From a virus: a DNA stretch of 24,202 nucleotides. Of the stretch, positions 7,673 through 15,338 are shown piece by piece. A program made the position numbers and the translations under genes. Within the stretch, counting starts at the first letter, position 1. Each line of letters opens with the position of its first letter. Location: positions 1-24,202 of the IMG/VR virus record IMGVR_UViG_3300027791_000133; one strand, written 5' to 3'. The notes beneath the pieces were generated by a model. It was given only the letters and a program-made list of their open reading frames with translations. It did not search any database and was not told the origin of the DNA.

Positions 7673-8637
7673 TAGTTTACCTTCCCTACATCACCAAATG
7701 GATTTGACTCAGTGAAGTCCAGTACTGTATCATCTAATGTATCAAACAACTCATTTTGAGCTGTCTTATCTATAACACCATCACCTATTATATATTCTTC
7801 GGATATAAGATAATCATCACCACCAGTTTCGAGTAGGATGCTTTCACCAAACGAAGCAGGGGCTGTAGTAACTATTGCACTATCCAAAGTTACACTATCA
7901 AAATCTAAGGTATATCCAGAAATATCTAAAGTTGATGGTTGCCCAACAATTGATGCATTTTCAAGTGTTAATTGATATTCGGAACTTGCAATTGATAGAT
8001 CATCTGAGATTGCATCAATTTCAGTAATACCTGTGCTAAGTTCTTCAGAACCATAATCGAACAAACGACATTTTAATTTATATACTGGATTACTATCTAA
8101 CTGATGAAAAGGATTGTCATGGTCTACAAAGTTAATCTCAAACAATTTCTTTAGCGTTGGATGATAAATTGCATCACCCTCAAAAGGACGGTCTGAATCA
8201 GTTGCATCAGTTTCATTTAAAATATAAGATATTTGACTATCAGATACCGTACCAGATTCTAACTGAATGGAACCAGACGATGTTGAGTCTGTTGCCGTTT
8301 CTATTTGTAATTGTTTTGTTTTTTCTTGAAACTTTGTTTTACTTACAACGAAGGTTGCTTCACTAAGGTTCTGCAAACCAAACTGAGACATAAGTTCTTG
8401 CTGTCCGGCAAAACCACCACCAGAATCTTCCATATACATTTCAATGGAAGATTGTGTATTAAATTTAGATAATGAATCTTCACCAAGAACAGTGTCCTCT
8501 GCAACAAGTGTGCGGTCAAGATAATACACAGAGTGTCCTCTATGATGAATAGCTTCTGAAACTAAATCAGCATATAAAGATTGTTCAGTTGCAATTGCAG
8601 CTACACCACCTGTATGAAAATGTTTATTAACCGCCAT
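7672..8637 (-). CDS. 14: Neck protein gp14, first (upstream) copy
   Basis: This 321-residue gp14-type protein helps seal the head after packaging and forms the collar joint for the tail together with gp13. The conserved N-terminal block EQSLYADLVSEAIHHRGHSV, then YYLDRTLVAEDTVLGED, is the gp14 signature. The C-terminal half has short acidic repeat-like segments (ILLETGGDDYLISEEYIIGD). Compared with its downstream paralog it has a different linker (residues about 225-255). It starts 3 bases after the gp13 stop, the normal place for gp14, so this may be the ancestral copy. Very secure as a gp14 homolog; the division of labour is unknown. Confidence 0.92.
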   Translation of the reverse strand: MAVNKHFHTGGVAAIATEQSLYADLVSEAIHHRGHSVYYLDRTLVAEDTVLGEDSLSKFNTQSSIEMYMEDSGGGFAGQQELMSQFGLQNLSEATFVVSKTKFQEKTKQLQIETATDSTSSGSIQLESGTVSDSQISYILNETDATDSDRPFEGDAIYHPTLKKLFEINFVDHDNPFHQLDSNPVYKLKCRLFDYGSEELSTGITEIDAISDDLSIASSEYQLTLENASIVGQPSTLDISGYTLDFDSVTLDSAIVTTAPASFGESILLETGGDDYLISEEYIIGDGVIDKTAQNELFDTLDDTVLDFTESNPFGDVGKVN

Positions 8638-8640
8638 TAA

Positions 8641-9462
8641 TTATCCTATCATATAATTAACTGGTAACTCAAAGGTAAGTTGAATTTGTTCTTCCAACTT
8701 ATTAATCTCTTCTTGTGCTTGTGAGTAAATAGTTTCACCATTCATGGTAACACCACCAAGCATTGCAACACCACTGAACTTTGATAGGTTTGCGCCCCAC
8801 TGTTGTTTAATTAAAGCTGTTGCATATCTCTTTAGGAAGATATCATCAAAAATATCTGTGTAAGTTGCTGGGTCTATTTTACGATAACATTCTGCAATGA
8901 TATAGTCCTCACCAGCAACGAAGTCGTTCGTCCAATCCCCATCAATATAAAGACGATTCTGGTGTTGATTAAATCTAATTGGTGTTTCTCCAACAAGAAT
9001 ATGTTCTAGAAGGTCTAGGTTGTCCATTGCCATCTGATACTGAATGACAGAAGTAGAAGATAGGTCATATAAGTCATTAAGACGCAACTGGTAACGAACA
9101 TCAAACATGTTGGAACCGCCGCCCGTGCCTGTAAACGGCCAGACCTGTATCACCGAAACAATAGCAGAGGGCATCGGAATAAAATTACTACCTTCTAGAA
9201 ATGTATCAGTAATAGTGCTATCTACTGTATCAGTTCCCGTTGAGGTTATATTTGCGGTTCCCCGTGCAACATCTGCTGCGGTAATTAGATGTTTAAGATA
9301 CATTTTCTCAATACCATCATAGTGATATTGTGCAAAATATTGAAGAGCTTCATCAATACGATCATCCGCCTGATCATCTGATATGTTGATATCAATGACC
9401 CCAGAACCCAATGCTCTTAAGCAATAATCTTTGAATGTTGACTTAGATGTAGGTATGGCCAT
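8641..9462 (-). CDS. 13: Neck protein gp13
   Basis: This 273-residue protein is the T4-type gp13 head completion protein that binds the portal after packaging. The N-terminus MAIPTSKSTFKDYCLRALGS, then INISDDQADDRIDEALQYFA and YHYDGIEKMYLKHLITAADV, is the standard opening of marine T4-like gp13. The C-terminal helix carries EEINKLEEQIQLTFELPVNY. T4 gp13 is 309 residues. A late promoter (9482-9489) with a predicted 14-base leader containing AAAGGAT precedes it. No other late promoter was seen before gp18, so this one may drive the whole gp13-to-gp17 run. Confidence 0.94.
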   Translation of the reverse strand: MAIPTSKSTFKDYCLRALGSGVIDINISDDQADDRIDEALQYFAQYHYDGIEKMYLKHLITAADVARGTANITSTGTDTVDSTITDTFLEGSNFIPMPSAIVSVIQVWPFTGTGGGSNMFDVRYQLRLNDLYDLSSTSVIQYQMAMDNLDLLEHILVGETPIRFNQHQNRLYIDGDWTNDFVAGEDYIIAECYRKIDPATYTDIFDDIFLKRYATALIKQQWGANLSKFSGVAMLGGVTMNGETIYSQAQEEINKLEEQIQLTFELPVNYMIG

Positions 9463-9481
9463 AAAGATATCCTTTTTTATA

Positions 9482-9489
9482 TATTTATA
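9482..9489 (-). promoter_or_regulatory. T4-type late promoter for gp13 and downstream genes
   Basis: Minus strand reads TATAAATA exactly, in the 67-base gap before gp13. The expected start near 9476 leaves a short leader holding the ribosome site AAAGGAT. Confidence 0.85.
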
Positions 9490-9529
9490 AGAATTCGTTT
9501 ATTGCGATAATGGATATCATAGTAATAGA

Positions 9530-10297
9530 TTAATTATGAGGTTTAGGCGGTAGTGATTGATAACTAGACAGTTTTGGTTTCCAAACTGGAAATCTTTGGT
9601 CAGCATAAGCATCATGTCTCGTTTCTGGAATACTTTCTTTTGTGTAATATTTCCCGTATTTTCCTTCTTTCATAATGATATCATCAAGTTCTGCAGCACT
9701 AAATCCTTCCTCTTTCTTTTTATTATACCAATCACAACATTTGCATTTAGCACACTTTCCACAGGGGCAGTTAGAAACTAACTTTTGGAGTTCCTTTGGT
9801 AACAACTCCCATGTCTGCCACCTTCCCATAGGTTCGTCTTTACGATTCATTAGTGGCCATTCAATGGGAATATCTGTATAATCCCTAAAAATAGAATGGT
9901 CTACTCTATAATAAAGATTACCTCTTCTATAAAAATTTTCAGTCGGTTCTGTAGTTTGAAAATACCAAGTAGAATGACTCCAATTATATGTATTGTTGCC
10001 AAGGCATATTAAATCTGCGTTATGCATTTCTGACAACAATGCAATATTATAATCTTTCGATCTTATAGTTTGTAATTTATTATCCTCAGCACGATCTTCA
10101 AACTCAGCAAAATCAAAATCAAAATCACGAACATTTTCTTTCAACCAATTACATACAATAGGATATTGTGTTACGTCCTGATCAGATGCATCTAAACGAA
10201 GTATCCTTGATATAACATCATCTGTAGTTTCAGTAAGAAGTTTATATAACATAGACACACTATCTGAAGAAGAGCTTGTTGCAGCAAAAATTTTCAT
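9530..10297 (-). CDS. QueC-like protein with eroded PP-loop and Cys cluster
   Basis: The 255-residue protein has the outline of a PP-loop nucleotide-binding protein. It has a beta strand at the extreme N-terminus followed by SSSSDSVSMLYKLL (residues 8-21), where the family has SGGxDS. A Cys cluster NCPCGKCAKCKCC at 176-188 resembles the CGxCxxC zinc site of QueC (7-cyano-7-deazaguanine synthase, about 230 residues). In between, MHNADLICLGNN (91-102) fits the Rossmann-like core. The two glycines of the PP-loop are Ser here, so ATP use is uncertain. It starts 3 bases after the preceding stop without a clear ribosome site, so coupled translation is likely. I infer a QueC/PP-loop relative, not necessarily a deazaguanine synthase. 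Confidence 0.6.
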   Translation of the reverse strand: MKIFAATSSSSDSVSMLYKLLTETTDDVISRILRLDASDQDVTQYPIVCNWLKENVRDFDFDFAEFEDRAEDNKLQTIRSKDYNIALLSEMHNADLICLGNNTYNWSHSTWYFQTTEPTENFYRRGNLYYRVDHSIFRDYTDIPIEWPLMNRKDEPMGRWQTWELLPKELQKLVSNCPCGKCAKCKCCDWYNKKKEEGFSAAELDDIIMKEGKYGKYYTKESIPETRHDAYADQRFPVWKPKLSSYQSLPPKPHN

Positions 10298-10300
10298 AAT

Positions 10301-10702
10301 TTATTCTGAATAATTTTCCCACTCGATTTTGTTGATCTGTCTCTTTCTTTTAATTAGAGTATCATCTGCATCATAAATGTACCTTATAACTGTGATATTA
10401 TTATCTTCATTGTATGTGCCCTCAGCAAGCTTGCGGTCAGTATAAGCACTATTTTCACTTCTTATTTTGTCTGCATCACCCACAGATGCTCTCATGATAT
10501 CTAAACTATCCCATACACGAGTAGTGATGTGAGTGAGATCATCAGGGGTTTCTATCAACGATGTCCCACTCTCGCCCAAACTTACAGTTTGTGAGCCAGT
10601 ATCAATATCTATGGGTGTGATTATATTGCCGTTGTTATCACGGTTATACCAATTCACGGCGGCATCAAGTCTAGTTCGTTTAATTACCACTTTGATTGTC
10701 AT
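10301..10702 (-). CDS. Unknown 133-residue protein under a late promoter
   Basis: I do not recognise this protein. It is 133 residues with no membrane segment or signal peptide. It starts MTIKVVIKRTRLDAAVNWYN, is rich in Asp and Thr, and ends with a basic-aromatic stretch (LIKRKRQINKIEWENYSE). An exact late promoter lies just upstream (10728-10735) and the leader has AGGGGAA as ribosome site, so it is expressed late, when virion parts are made. It is followed after 3 bases by the QueC-like gene. A minor virion or assembly protein is plausible but only from timing. Confidence 0.75.
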   Translation of the reverse strand: MTIKVVIKRTRLDAAVNWYNRDNNGNIITPIDIDTGSQTVSLGESGTSLIETPDDLTHITTRVWDSLDIMRASVGDADKIRSENSAYTDRKLAEGTYNEDNNITVIRYIYDADDTLIKRKRQINKIEWENYSE

Positions 10703-10727
10703 TTAATTTCCCCTACCATTTATAATA

Positions 10728-10735
10728 TATTTATA
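10728..10735 (-). promoter_or_regulatory. T4-type late promoter for the 133-residue protein gene
   Basis: Minus strand reads TATAAATA exactly, 25 bases before the ATG at 10702. A second, imperfect match (TATAAATG) follows at 10717-10724. The leader carries AGGGGAA. Confidence 0.8.
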
Positions 10736-10754
10736 TATTTAATTGGTGGGACAT

Positions 10755-11999
10755 TTAAGTCATAGCATCTAAGTTAATCCAATTTTCATCACAGGACACT
10801 ACTTGATTAAGTAATGCGTCTGGTATTGGATTCATTATTTTTTCGAAGTCTCCACGATTATCCATGAGTTCCCCATAAGTGAAGTTATTAAACGATGCGT
10901 CCACCATAGAGGGTACTTTGCCGGTTTCTTTTTTTTCTTTAAGTTTTTCTGGGGTGTTAACTTCTATATCATCTGAAAACCTAGTTGGCCCAGACGATTC
11001 TTTTAACTTATGATCCCGATAATCAGCATCACCAGTAAAATTATATATCACATCCTTCATAACATACTTATAAGATTCTTTTGTATCTTTTATTTTAAGA
11101 TCATGATTAACCATAGACCATATTTGGAAATCTGTTGAATCATAGAAATTATAAACAGACGCAAGTTTTTCAGCGGTTATGTTTGAATTTAAACTGGTTA
11201 TTCTCATATTAAGGGTCTGCCATTTGAGAGTAAAATTTACCCACCAGTAAAAATCAAAAGCGGTTTTAATTTCGAATGGCGCTTTATCTAAGAATGATTG
11301 AATGTTATCTCGTATGTGATAACGCACACTTTGTTTTTTATAATTACCCCTTACCTGATTTTTATTATCTCTTTTATAAAACAGTGACAGTTGATCAAAA
11401 ATGTTAACCCATGGCATGTTTTTAACTTTGAAGTTATTAATAACGACGCTACAAGAAAAAAGTAAATCGCCGGGATTACCAGTTACTAATATTTCATTCG
11501 GGCTCTGTTCATACCTATGAATATGTTGATCAAGAATTTTATATTTTAATTTTCCTTTGATATGATTTTCAAAAAACCACGGATATTCTTTCAAAGAACG
11601 AGGTTCAAATAATACCGTAATTTGTTCTGGTAATGCTACTTGCATAAGGGTTGTAAGTACCGCAGTAGAATCTATACCACCTGACCACATAACAGATATT
11701 GGTTGACCAAGATCAACTATTTCTTGGGCACGTTCAAAGCAGATATCATTAAATGATTTTGTGAATGTCGGGGGTATTTCTGGTATAGGTGAAAGAATAT
11801 GATATTTGAATCTATTATGAAAAGTTTCAGTTCGATCTACTGCTGTGCAACTTCCACAAAATAACATATCAGACAATAAATCACATATAGTTAAATAACA
11901 AGATTTTTCATCACCCCTAAAGGGGAAGTTTCGATCAGACGGATGAAATCGCAATGCTGCATTTTGATCACAAAAAATAATTTTATCATCTAAAATCAT
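10755..11999 (-). CDS. Asparagine-synthase-like PP-loop enzyme, copy A
   Basis: This 414-residue protein has a canonical PP-loop, MWSGGIDSTAVL (residues 104-115), preceded by FNDICFERAQEIV. This is the layout of the asparagine-synthase C-terminal domain, which adenylates a carboxylate (or other acyl/keto group) for attack by an amine. There is no N-terminal glutaminase domain: residue 2 is not Cys and the first 80 residues do not resemble class II amidotransferases. It is paralogous to the enzyme at 13280-14656. Both share a VTGxPGD motif, PFEI with an FDF-WW segment, a WS-x3-NHDLK block and GxADYRD near the C-terminus. The gene starts 15 bases after the TRAP gene with no obvious ribosome site. 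The substrate is unknown; sugar or amino-acid amidation is a guess. Confidence 0.75.
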   Translation of the reverse strand: MILDDKIIFCDQNAALRFHPSDRNFPFRGDEKSCYLTICDLLSDMLFCGSCTAVDRTETFHNRFKYHILSPIPEIPPTFTKSFNDICFERAQEIVDLGQPISVMWSGGIDSTAVLTTLMQVALPEQITVLFEPRSLKEYPWFFENHIKGKLKYKILDQHIHRYEQSPNEILVTGNPGDLLFSCSVVINNFKVKNMPWVNIFDQLSLFYKRDNKNQVRGNYKKQSVRYHIRDNIQSFLDKAPFEIKTAFDFYWWVNFTLKWQTLNMRITSLNSNITAEKLASVYNFYDSTDFQIWSMVNHDLKIKDTKESYKYVMKDVIYNFTGDADYRDHKLKESSGPTRFSDDIEVNTPEKLKEKKETGKVPSMVDASFNNFTYGELMDNRGDFEKIMNPIPDALLNQVVSCDENWINLDAMT

Positions 12000-12014
12000 A
12001 ATATATATTTTTTA

Positions 12015-12959
12015 TTAATTAACTTTTTTTATTGATTCCAATAATCCCGGTGTGAACATATCATCATATTTTTCATACATATACTCAGTTGCCTCTTTGA
12101 AACGTAGACGCTCCTCATCAGACATGGTGACTACCTTAATGGTATCTTCCTCACATTTGGACTTAACAATGTCAATGTCTTCTACAGACCAGACCCGTTC
12201 TGCCCTAGCTGCATCAAAAGATGCATCTTCAATTTCGGTTTGCAACTCAAGATCAAGAGTGTTCCAGAAATCCTTAGCAACAAGAATTGAAGTAAGGAAC
12301 AATGAATGTTCTGCATCGTTGATTGTGTCCATGAACTCATTCTGTTTCAAACCATAGAAACGAGGATAAGTAGACTCACCACCAACAATATCATTACTCT
12401 TTATGCCTTCGTTGATCTGCTCAAGTTCCATAGGAACAGGGATAGCACCAACTGCACTAAGAGTTTCTTCTGCGATAGGAGATTTGTTGCAACGCAACTT
12501 CTGACCTTTGAAGTCTTCAATTGTATTCAGTTCTACGTTAGCAGGGATCATTCGAAACCCACCAGAATAGGTAAACGCAAGACCTTGAACATTACTGTTC
12601 TTATTAAGACCAGCAAGGAGAGACTTACCGATATCACCTTCAAGCACTTCTTGTGCGTGATCGTGATCTTTAAAGATGAACGGCATGTCTAATGCCCACA
12701 TGTCTTTGGCGTGAGTGCGTCCAAGCGTAGAAGTATACATCTGGGACATTTCTATCTCACCATCTTCCATCAACTGAAGAAGATCGTGTTTCGTGATCTT
12801 TTCACCCGGCTTGTATTTCTCAGCATATTCTGAAAGAGTTAAGATTTCCAAGTTAATAGCGCCTGGCATCTTCTCTTCCATAGTGGCTTTAAAATGTTTT
12901 GCTGCCCTAAGAAATAATTCAATAGGTTCATGAGCTAGTACCCAACGGATGGTTTTCAT
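12015..12959 (-). CDS. TRAP-type (DctP) solute-binding protein without signal peptide
   Basis: This 314-residue protein has the full DctP/TRAP periplasmic binding-protein pattern. It has WVLAHEP at the N-terminus, FRMIPANVELNTIEDFKGQK then LRCNKSP with the family's ligand-binding Arg, LSAVGAIPVPMELEQI, and a GGESTYPRFYGLKQNEF block. The usual late helices around FWNTLDLELQTEI and the final MYEKYDDMF are also present. Such proteins normally bind organic acids in the periplasm and hand them to DctQM membrane partners. Here the mature domain begins at residue 1 (MKTIRWVLAHEP), so there is no export signal and it should stay in the cytoplasm or virion. No transporter subunits are in the window. 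An exact late promoter (12983-12990) and GGGAG ribosome site precede it. Confidence 0.85.
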   Translation of the reverse strand: MKTIRWVLAHEPIELFLRAAKHFKATMEEKMPGAINLEILTLSEYAEKYKPGEKITKHDLLQLMEDGEIEMSQMYTSTLGRTHAKDMWALDMPFIFKDHDHAQEVLEGDIGKSLLAGLNKNSNVQGLAFTYSGGFRMIPANVELNTIEDFKGQKLRCNKSPIAEETLSAVGAIPVPMELEQINEGIKSNDIVGGESTYPRFYGLKQNEFMDTINDAEHSLFLTSILVAKDFWNTLDLELQTEIEDASFDAARAERVWSVEDIDIVKSKCEEDTIKVVTMSDEERLRFKEATEYMYEKYDDMFTPGLLESIKKVN

Positions 12960-12982
12960 GTGAGTCTCCCTTTATCTATATC

Positions 12983-12990
12983 TATTTATA
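12983..12990 (-). promoter_or_regulatory. T4-type late promoter for the TRAP binding-protein gene
   Basis: Minus strand reads TATAAATA exactly and overlaps the stop codon of the DUF2061 gene (its TAA is the third to fifth base of the octamer). The predicted leader is 18 bases with GGGAG before the ATG at 12959. Confidence 0.85.
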
Positions 12991-13237
12991 ATATAATTTT
13001 ATCTGTATCAGAAGAAACTTTGTTCCAATCAAATCGATTCCAGAGTCTTTCATGGCAAATGTATAAAATACTATTAATGACTAGTGCCATTAAACCCACT
13101 ATTAACCCCTTCATCCAATCTCCTGTGACGATCCACCCAATAAGACTGTTGGTAATCATCATCCAACTTCTCCAAGTAACTGCCTTAGCAATTGTTCTTG
13201 GTAATTTTTCGAACCAAACTGGTTTTGTAAAACTCAT
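12986..13237 (-). CDS. Small DUF2061-family membrane protein
   Basis: This 83-residue protein matches the DUF2061 pattern: a basic amphipathic start (KLPRTIAKAVTWRSW), then a hydrophobic segment (about residues 24-37, ITNSLIGWIVTG). A second longer hydrophobic segment (about 43-62, GLIVGLMALVINSILYI) follows, then the hallmark CHERLWNRFDW. It should span the inner membrane twice. Function of the family is not known to me. It has its own late promoter (13265-13272) and a leader with AAAGGCG. It lies directly before the TRAP binding-protein gene, whose promoter overlaps its stop codon. It is not a recognisable TRAP DctQ subunit. Confidence 0.88.
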   Translation of the reverse strand: MSFTKPVWFEKLPRTIAKAVTWRSWMMITNSLIGWIVTGDWMKGLIVGLMALVINSILYICHERLWNRFDWNKVSSDTDKIIL

Positions 13238-13264
13238 AATTATCGCCTTTCTGTTTATATTTAC

Positions 13265-13272
13265 TATTTATA
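13265..13272 (-). promoter_or_regulatory. T4-type late promoter for the DUF2061 gene
   Basis: Minus strand reads TATAAATA exactly in the 42-base gap after the modification operon. The predicted leader is 22 bases with AAAGGCG. Confidence 0.85.
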
Positions 13273-13279
13273 CGTCATA

Positions 13280-14656
13280 TTATTGTCGATCAAGTTGAGT
13301 TTTCCACTCTTCCCAAACAGGTCTATTATATATATCCCATTTATCATACAAGTTAATCGATCCATCATAGTCACGATTATTCATAACCCAACTAGAATCG
13401 CTATGTTGTGGCCAACTGATGTTGTCATTTTTTTTATGGTATGAACCATCAGTCATTACTAAATGATTAAAAAACGGTGACTTGCCCACACTACCCCCCA
13501 TATTCCACACCTTGTTTATACTTTTCTCTTTGGTTTTATTATCTCTGTAATCTGCATTACCATCATATTCATATATAAAATCTTTAGATGGCCACTTGTA
13601 TGACTTCCAAGTGCCTTTGTGTTTTAGATCGTGATTATGAATACTCCACTTCTGTATCTCTTGTGAATTATAAAAACCAATCATATTTTGCCATTCAGAA
13701 GGATTTGGCATCTGTGCGAACATACGAGTTTCTATCCACTGCCATTTTGTTGCAAATGCTATCCACCATGTAAAGTCAAACGGATTTCGTATTTCGAATG
13801 GACATTTTGCGTTAAATCGTTCACAGAACTCTATAAATCGTGGACGATGAAAGTCCAAAGCTTTAGCAGGATCACATGGTGGTTCACCCTTGGGTTGGTG
13901 AGCAGTCATATATTTACCATTATTAGGAAACATATATTGAATATCTGGCCAATTAAATATATCTGTCCAGTGTTTATCCAAATCCTCAATATGATTTTGT
14001 ACAACAAATGTTCCATAAAACGGATCACCGGGCTCACCAGTTACATTAATAGTACCATCAGAAAAATTAGAAAACTTAAAAAAATCTTTTGATAGACTAG
14101 ATTCAAATTTGATATCATCTATCTTTTTTAGCATTGACCAGAAATGTGGATTTTCTTCAATTGAATATCCATTGTAGTAAATAATAAGTTCATGTTCTGG
14201 TTTCCTAGTTCGTAAGAAAGCAATCAACGCTGTTGTAGAATCAATGCCACCAGACCACCATAAACGTACTGGTTTATCCATTGCCCAGATTTCTTCTGCT
14301 CTTTCAAGGAAAAGTTCTTCTATACTGCGATTCCATCCAGATTCTACTTTAGGTATTGGGTCCACATGGTAATTATATTGATTGAACTCGTTACCATCTG
14401 TCCTATCCATAGCAATAGGACATTGTACTAATTGTCCCAAACTATGCAAATAATTGTTAAATTGTTCACCAACACGGCCGGGTGCAGCATCATAACTATG
14501 CATACCGGGTTGCCAAATTTTCCACCATCCCCGTGCAGCCTTGTGTGATGTATTTTCAAACCAACCAATATCTAGAGGATTATGGTGTTTCAACCACAAA
14601 TGTTCACTGTCACTATGACGTGTACAAACAACCTTCAAATCATTTAAAATTTTCAT
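13280..14656 (-). CDS. Asparagine-synthase-like PP-loop enzyme, copy B
   Basis: This 458-residue protein carries the PP-loop WWSGGIDSTTAL (residues 133-144), preceded by IEELFLERAEEIW, as in asparagine synthase C-terminal domains. There is no glutaminase half. The C-terminal third is rich in Trp and shares with copy A the PFEI, FDF-WW, WSIHNHDLK and GNADYRD motifs. I start at ATG 14656 (MKILNDLKVVCTRH), which overlaps the preceding glycosyltransferase by 17 bases; an upstream in-frame start at 14704 would add 16 residues lying within that gene and is less likely. It is the last gene of the modification operon. It presumably activates and amidates or conjugates a small substrate; the substrate is unknown. 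Confidence 0.8.
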   Translation of the reverse strand: MKILNDLKVVCTRHSDSEHLWLKHHNPLDIGWFENTSHKAARGWWKIWQPGMHSYDAAPGRVGEQFNNYLHSLGQLVQCPIAMDRTDGNEFNQYNYHVDPIPKVESGWNRSIEELFLERAEEIWAMDKPVRLWWSGGIDSTTALIAFLRTRKPEHELIIYYNGYSIEENPHFWSMLKKIDDIKFESSLSKDFFKFSNFSDGTINVTGEPGDPFYGTFVVQNHIEDLDKHWTDIFNWPDIQYMFPNNGKYMTAHQPKGEPPCDPAKALDFHRPRFIEFCERFNAKCPFEIRNPFDFTWWIAFATKWQWIETRMFAQMPNPSEWQNMIGFYNSQEIQKWSIHNHDLKHKGTWKSYKWPSKDFIYEYDGNADYRDNKTKEKSINKVWNMGGSVGKSPFFNHLVMTDGSYHKKNDNISWPQHSDSSWVMNNRDYDGSINLYDKWDIYNRPVWEEWKTQLDRQ

Positions 14657-15338
14657 AATCTTCCCATTCGTGCGGTTTGTTTCTATGGTTTGTAAAATGC
14701 ACAAACTTTATATCGGGGTGAAATTCTCCCCCCATATACATCCAATCGTTACCAGTTGCCTTCTCATATCTCTGAGTCATCTTGTACTGCCAAGTTTCAC
14801 TATCTCTAAAGTCTATAACCTTATTATCAGCAACCCATCTTGCAAACCATTCATTGGGTAACGTAACGAGTTCTAGTCTTTCCCTCACACTATCTTCTAC
14901 AAAATACTGTTCACCATTAACAGGTCCAGTGGTCTGACCATTCTTAATATAGAACTGTTGCCAATGATGAATATCTTTCATAAATTTATCATAGATATAT
15001 TTACATTCCTTTGGATAGTACTTGAAGAATCCACCATTGATCTTATAAGTATTAGAATCATTTCTCCACCATCCCGGCATTGCTAAAAACTGACCCGGTT
15101 TTATGGGATAGTCAAAGACTTTTTTATAATCACCCACAAGTAAAATATCAATATCTATTACACAGATTGGTTCATCAATATCCATCTGCATACCTAACAT
15201 TTTATTCCACTGAAGAGTAACCCTTGGATCATATGGTTCATTTATCCAAATAATATTATACTCAGAAAGTTTTTCTTCTAAATAAACCTCATATTCTGGA
15301 CCATACTTATCACCAATACGAACTGCTATGATATCCAT
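14640..15338 (-). CDS. Putative GT-A glycosyltransferase (small, DxD)
   Basis: This 232-residue protein looks like a nucleotide-sugar glycosyltransferase of GT-A fold. It begins with a beta strand (MDIIAVRIGDKYGPEYEVYL), has LQWNKMLGMQMD leading to ICVIDIDILLVGDY with the metal-binding DID at 62-64, then PGWWRNDSNTYKINGGFF, a GT8-like acceptor-side block. A C-terminal His-containing segment, KFVHFTNHRNKPHEWEDY, resembles the late metal-ligand region of such enzymes. No membrane segment is present. It overlaps the preceding gene by 13 bases and the following PP-loop gene by 17, so it is part of one operon. Donor and acceptor are unknown. Confidence 0.78.
   Translation of the reverse strand: MDIIAVRIGDKYGPEYEVYLEEKLSEYNIIWINEPYDPRVTLQWNKMLGMQMDIDEPICVIDIDILLVGDYKKVFDYPIKPGQFLAMPGWWRNDSNTYKINGGFFKYYPKECKYIYDKFMKDIHHWQQFYIKNGQTTGPVNGEQYFVEDSVRERLELVTLPNEWFARWVADNKVIDFRDSETWQYKMTQRYEKATGNDWMYMGGEFHPDIKFVHFTNHRNKPHEWEDYENFK

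Larger units (their letters stand above)
6704..8637 (-). repeat. Tandem duplication of the gp14 gene
   Basis: Two adjacent, nearly equal-length gp14 genes (321 and 322 residues) are arranged head to tail. Similarity is visible at the DNA level too: plus-strand sequence from about 6720 to 6805 and from about 7688 to 7773 can be aligned with only scattered substitutions. The linker region around residues 225-265 has diverged and differs in length. Confidence 0.9.

Noticed and set aside
12306-12692. 128-residue plus-strand reading frame
   Set aside because: It is the antisense shadow of the well-supported TRAP binding-protein gene.
12986-13237. Possible TRAP DctQ small membrane subunit
   Set aside because: The sequence has two, not four, hydrophobic segments and the HERLWNR ending of DUF2061, so it is not DctQ.
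13688-14092. 134-residue plus-strand reading frame
   Set aside because: It is antisense to the PP-loop enzyme with no ribosome site or family resemblance.
14657-14704. Upstream extension of the PP-loop enzyme (MCILQTIETNRTNGKI)
   Set aside because: The extension lies within the glycosyltransferase gene in another frame; ATG at 14656 gives the normal short overlap seen elsewhere in the operon.
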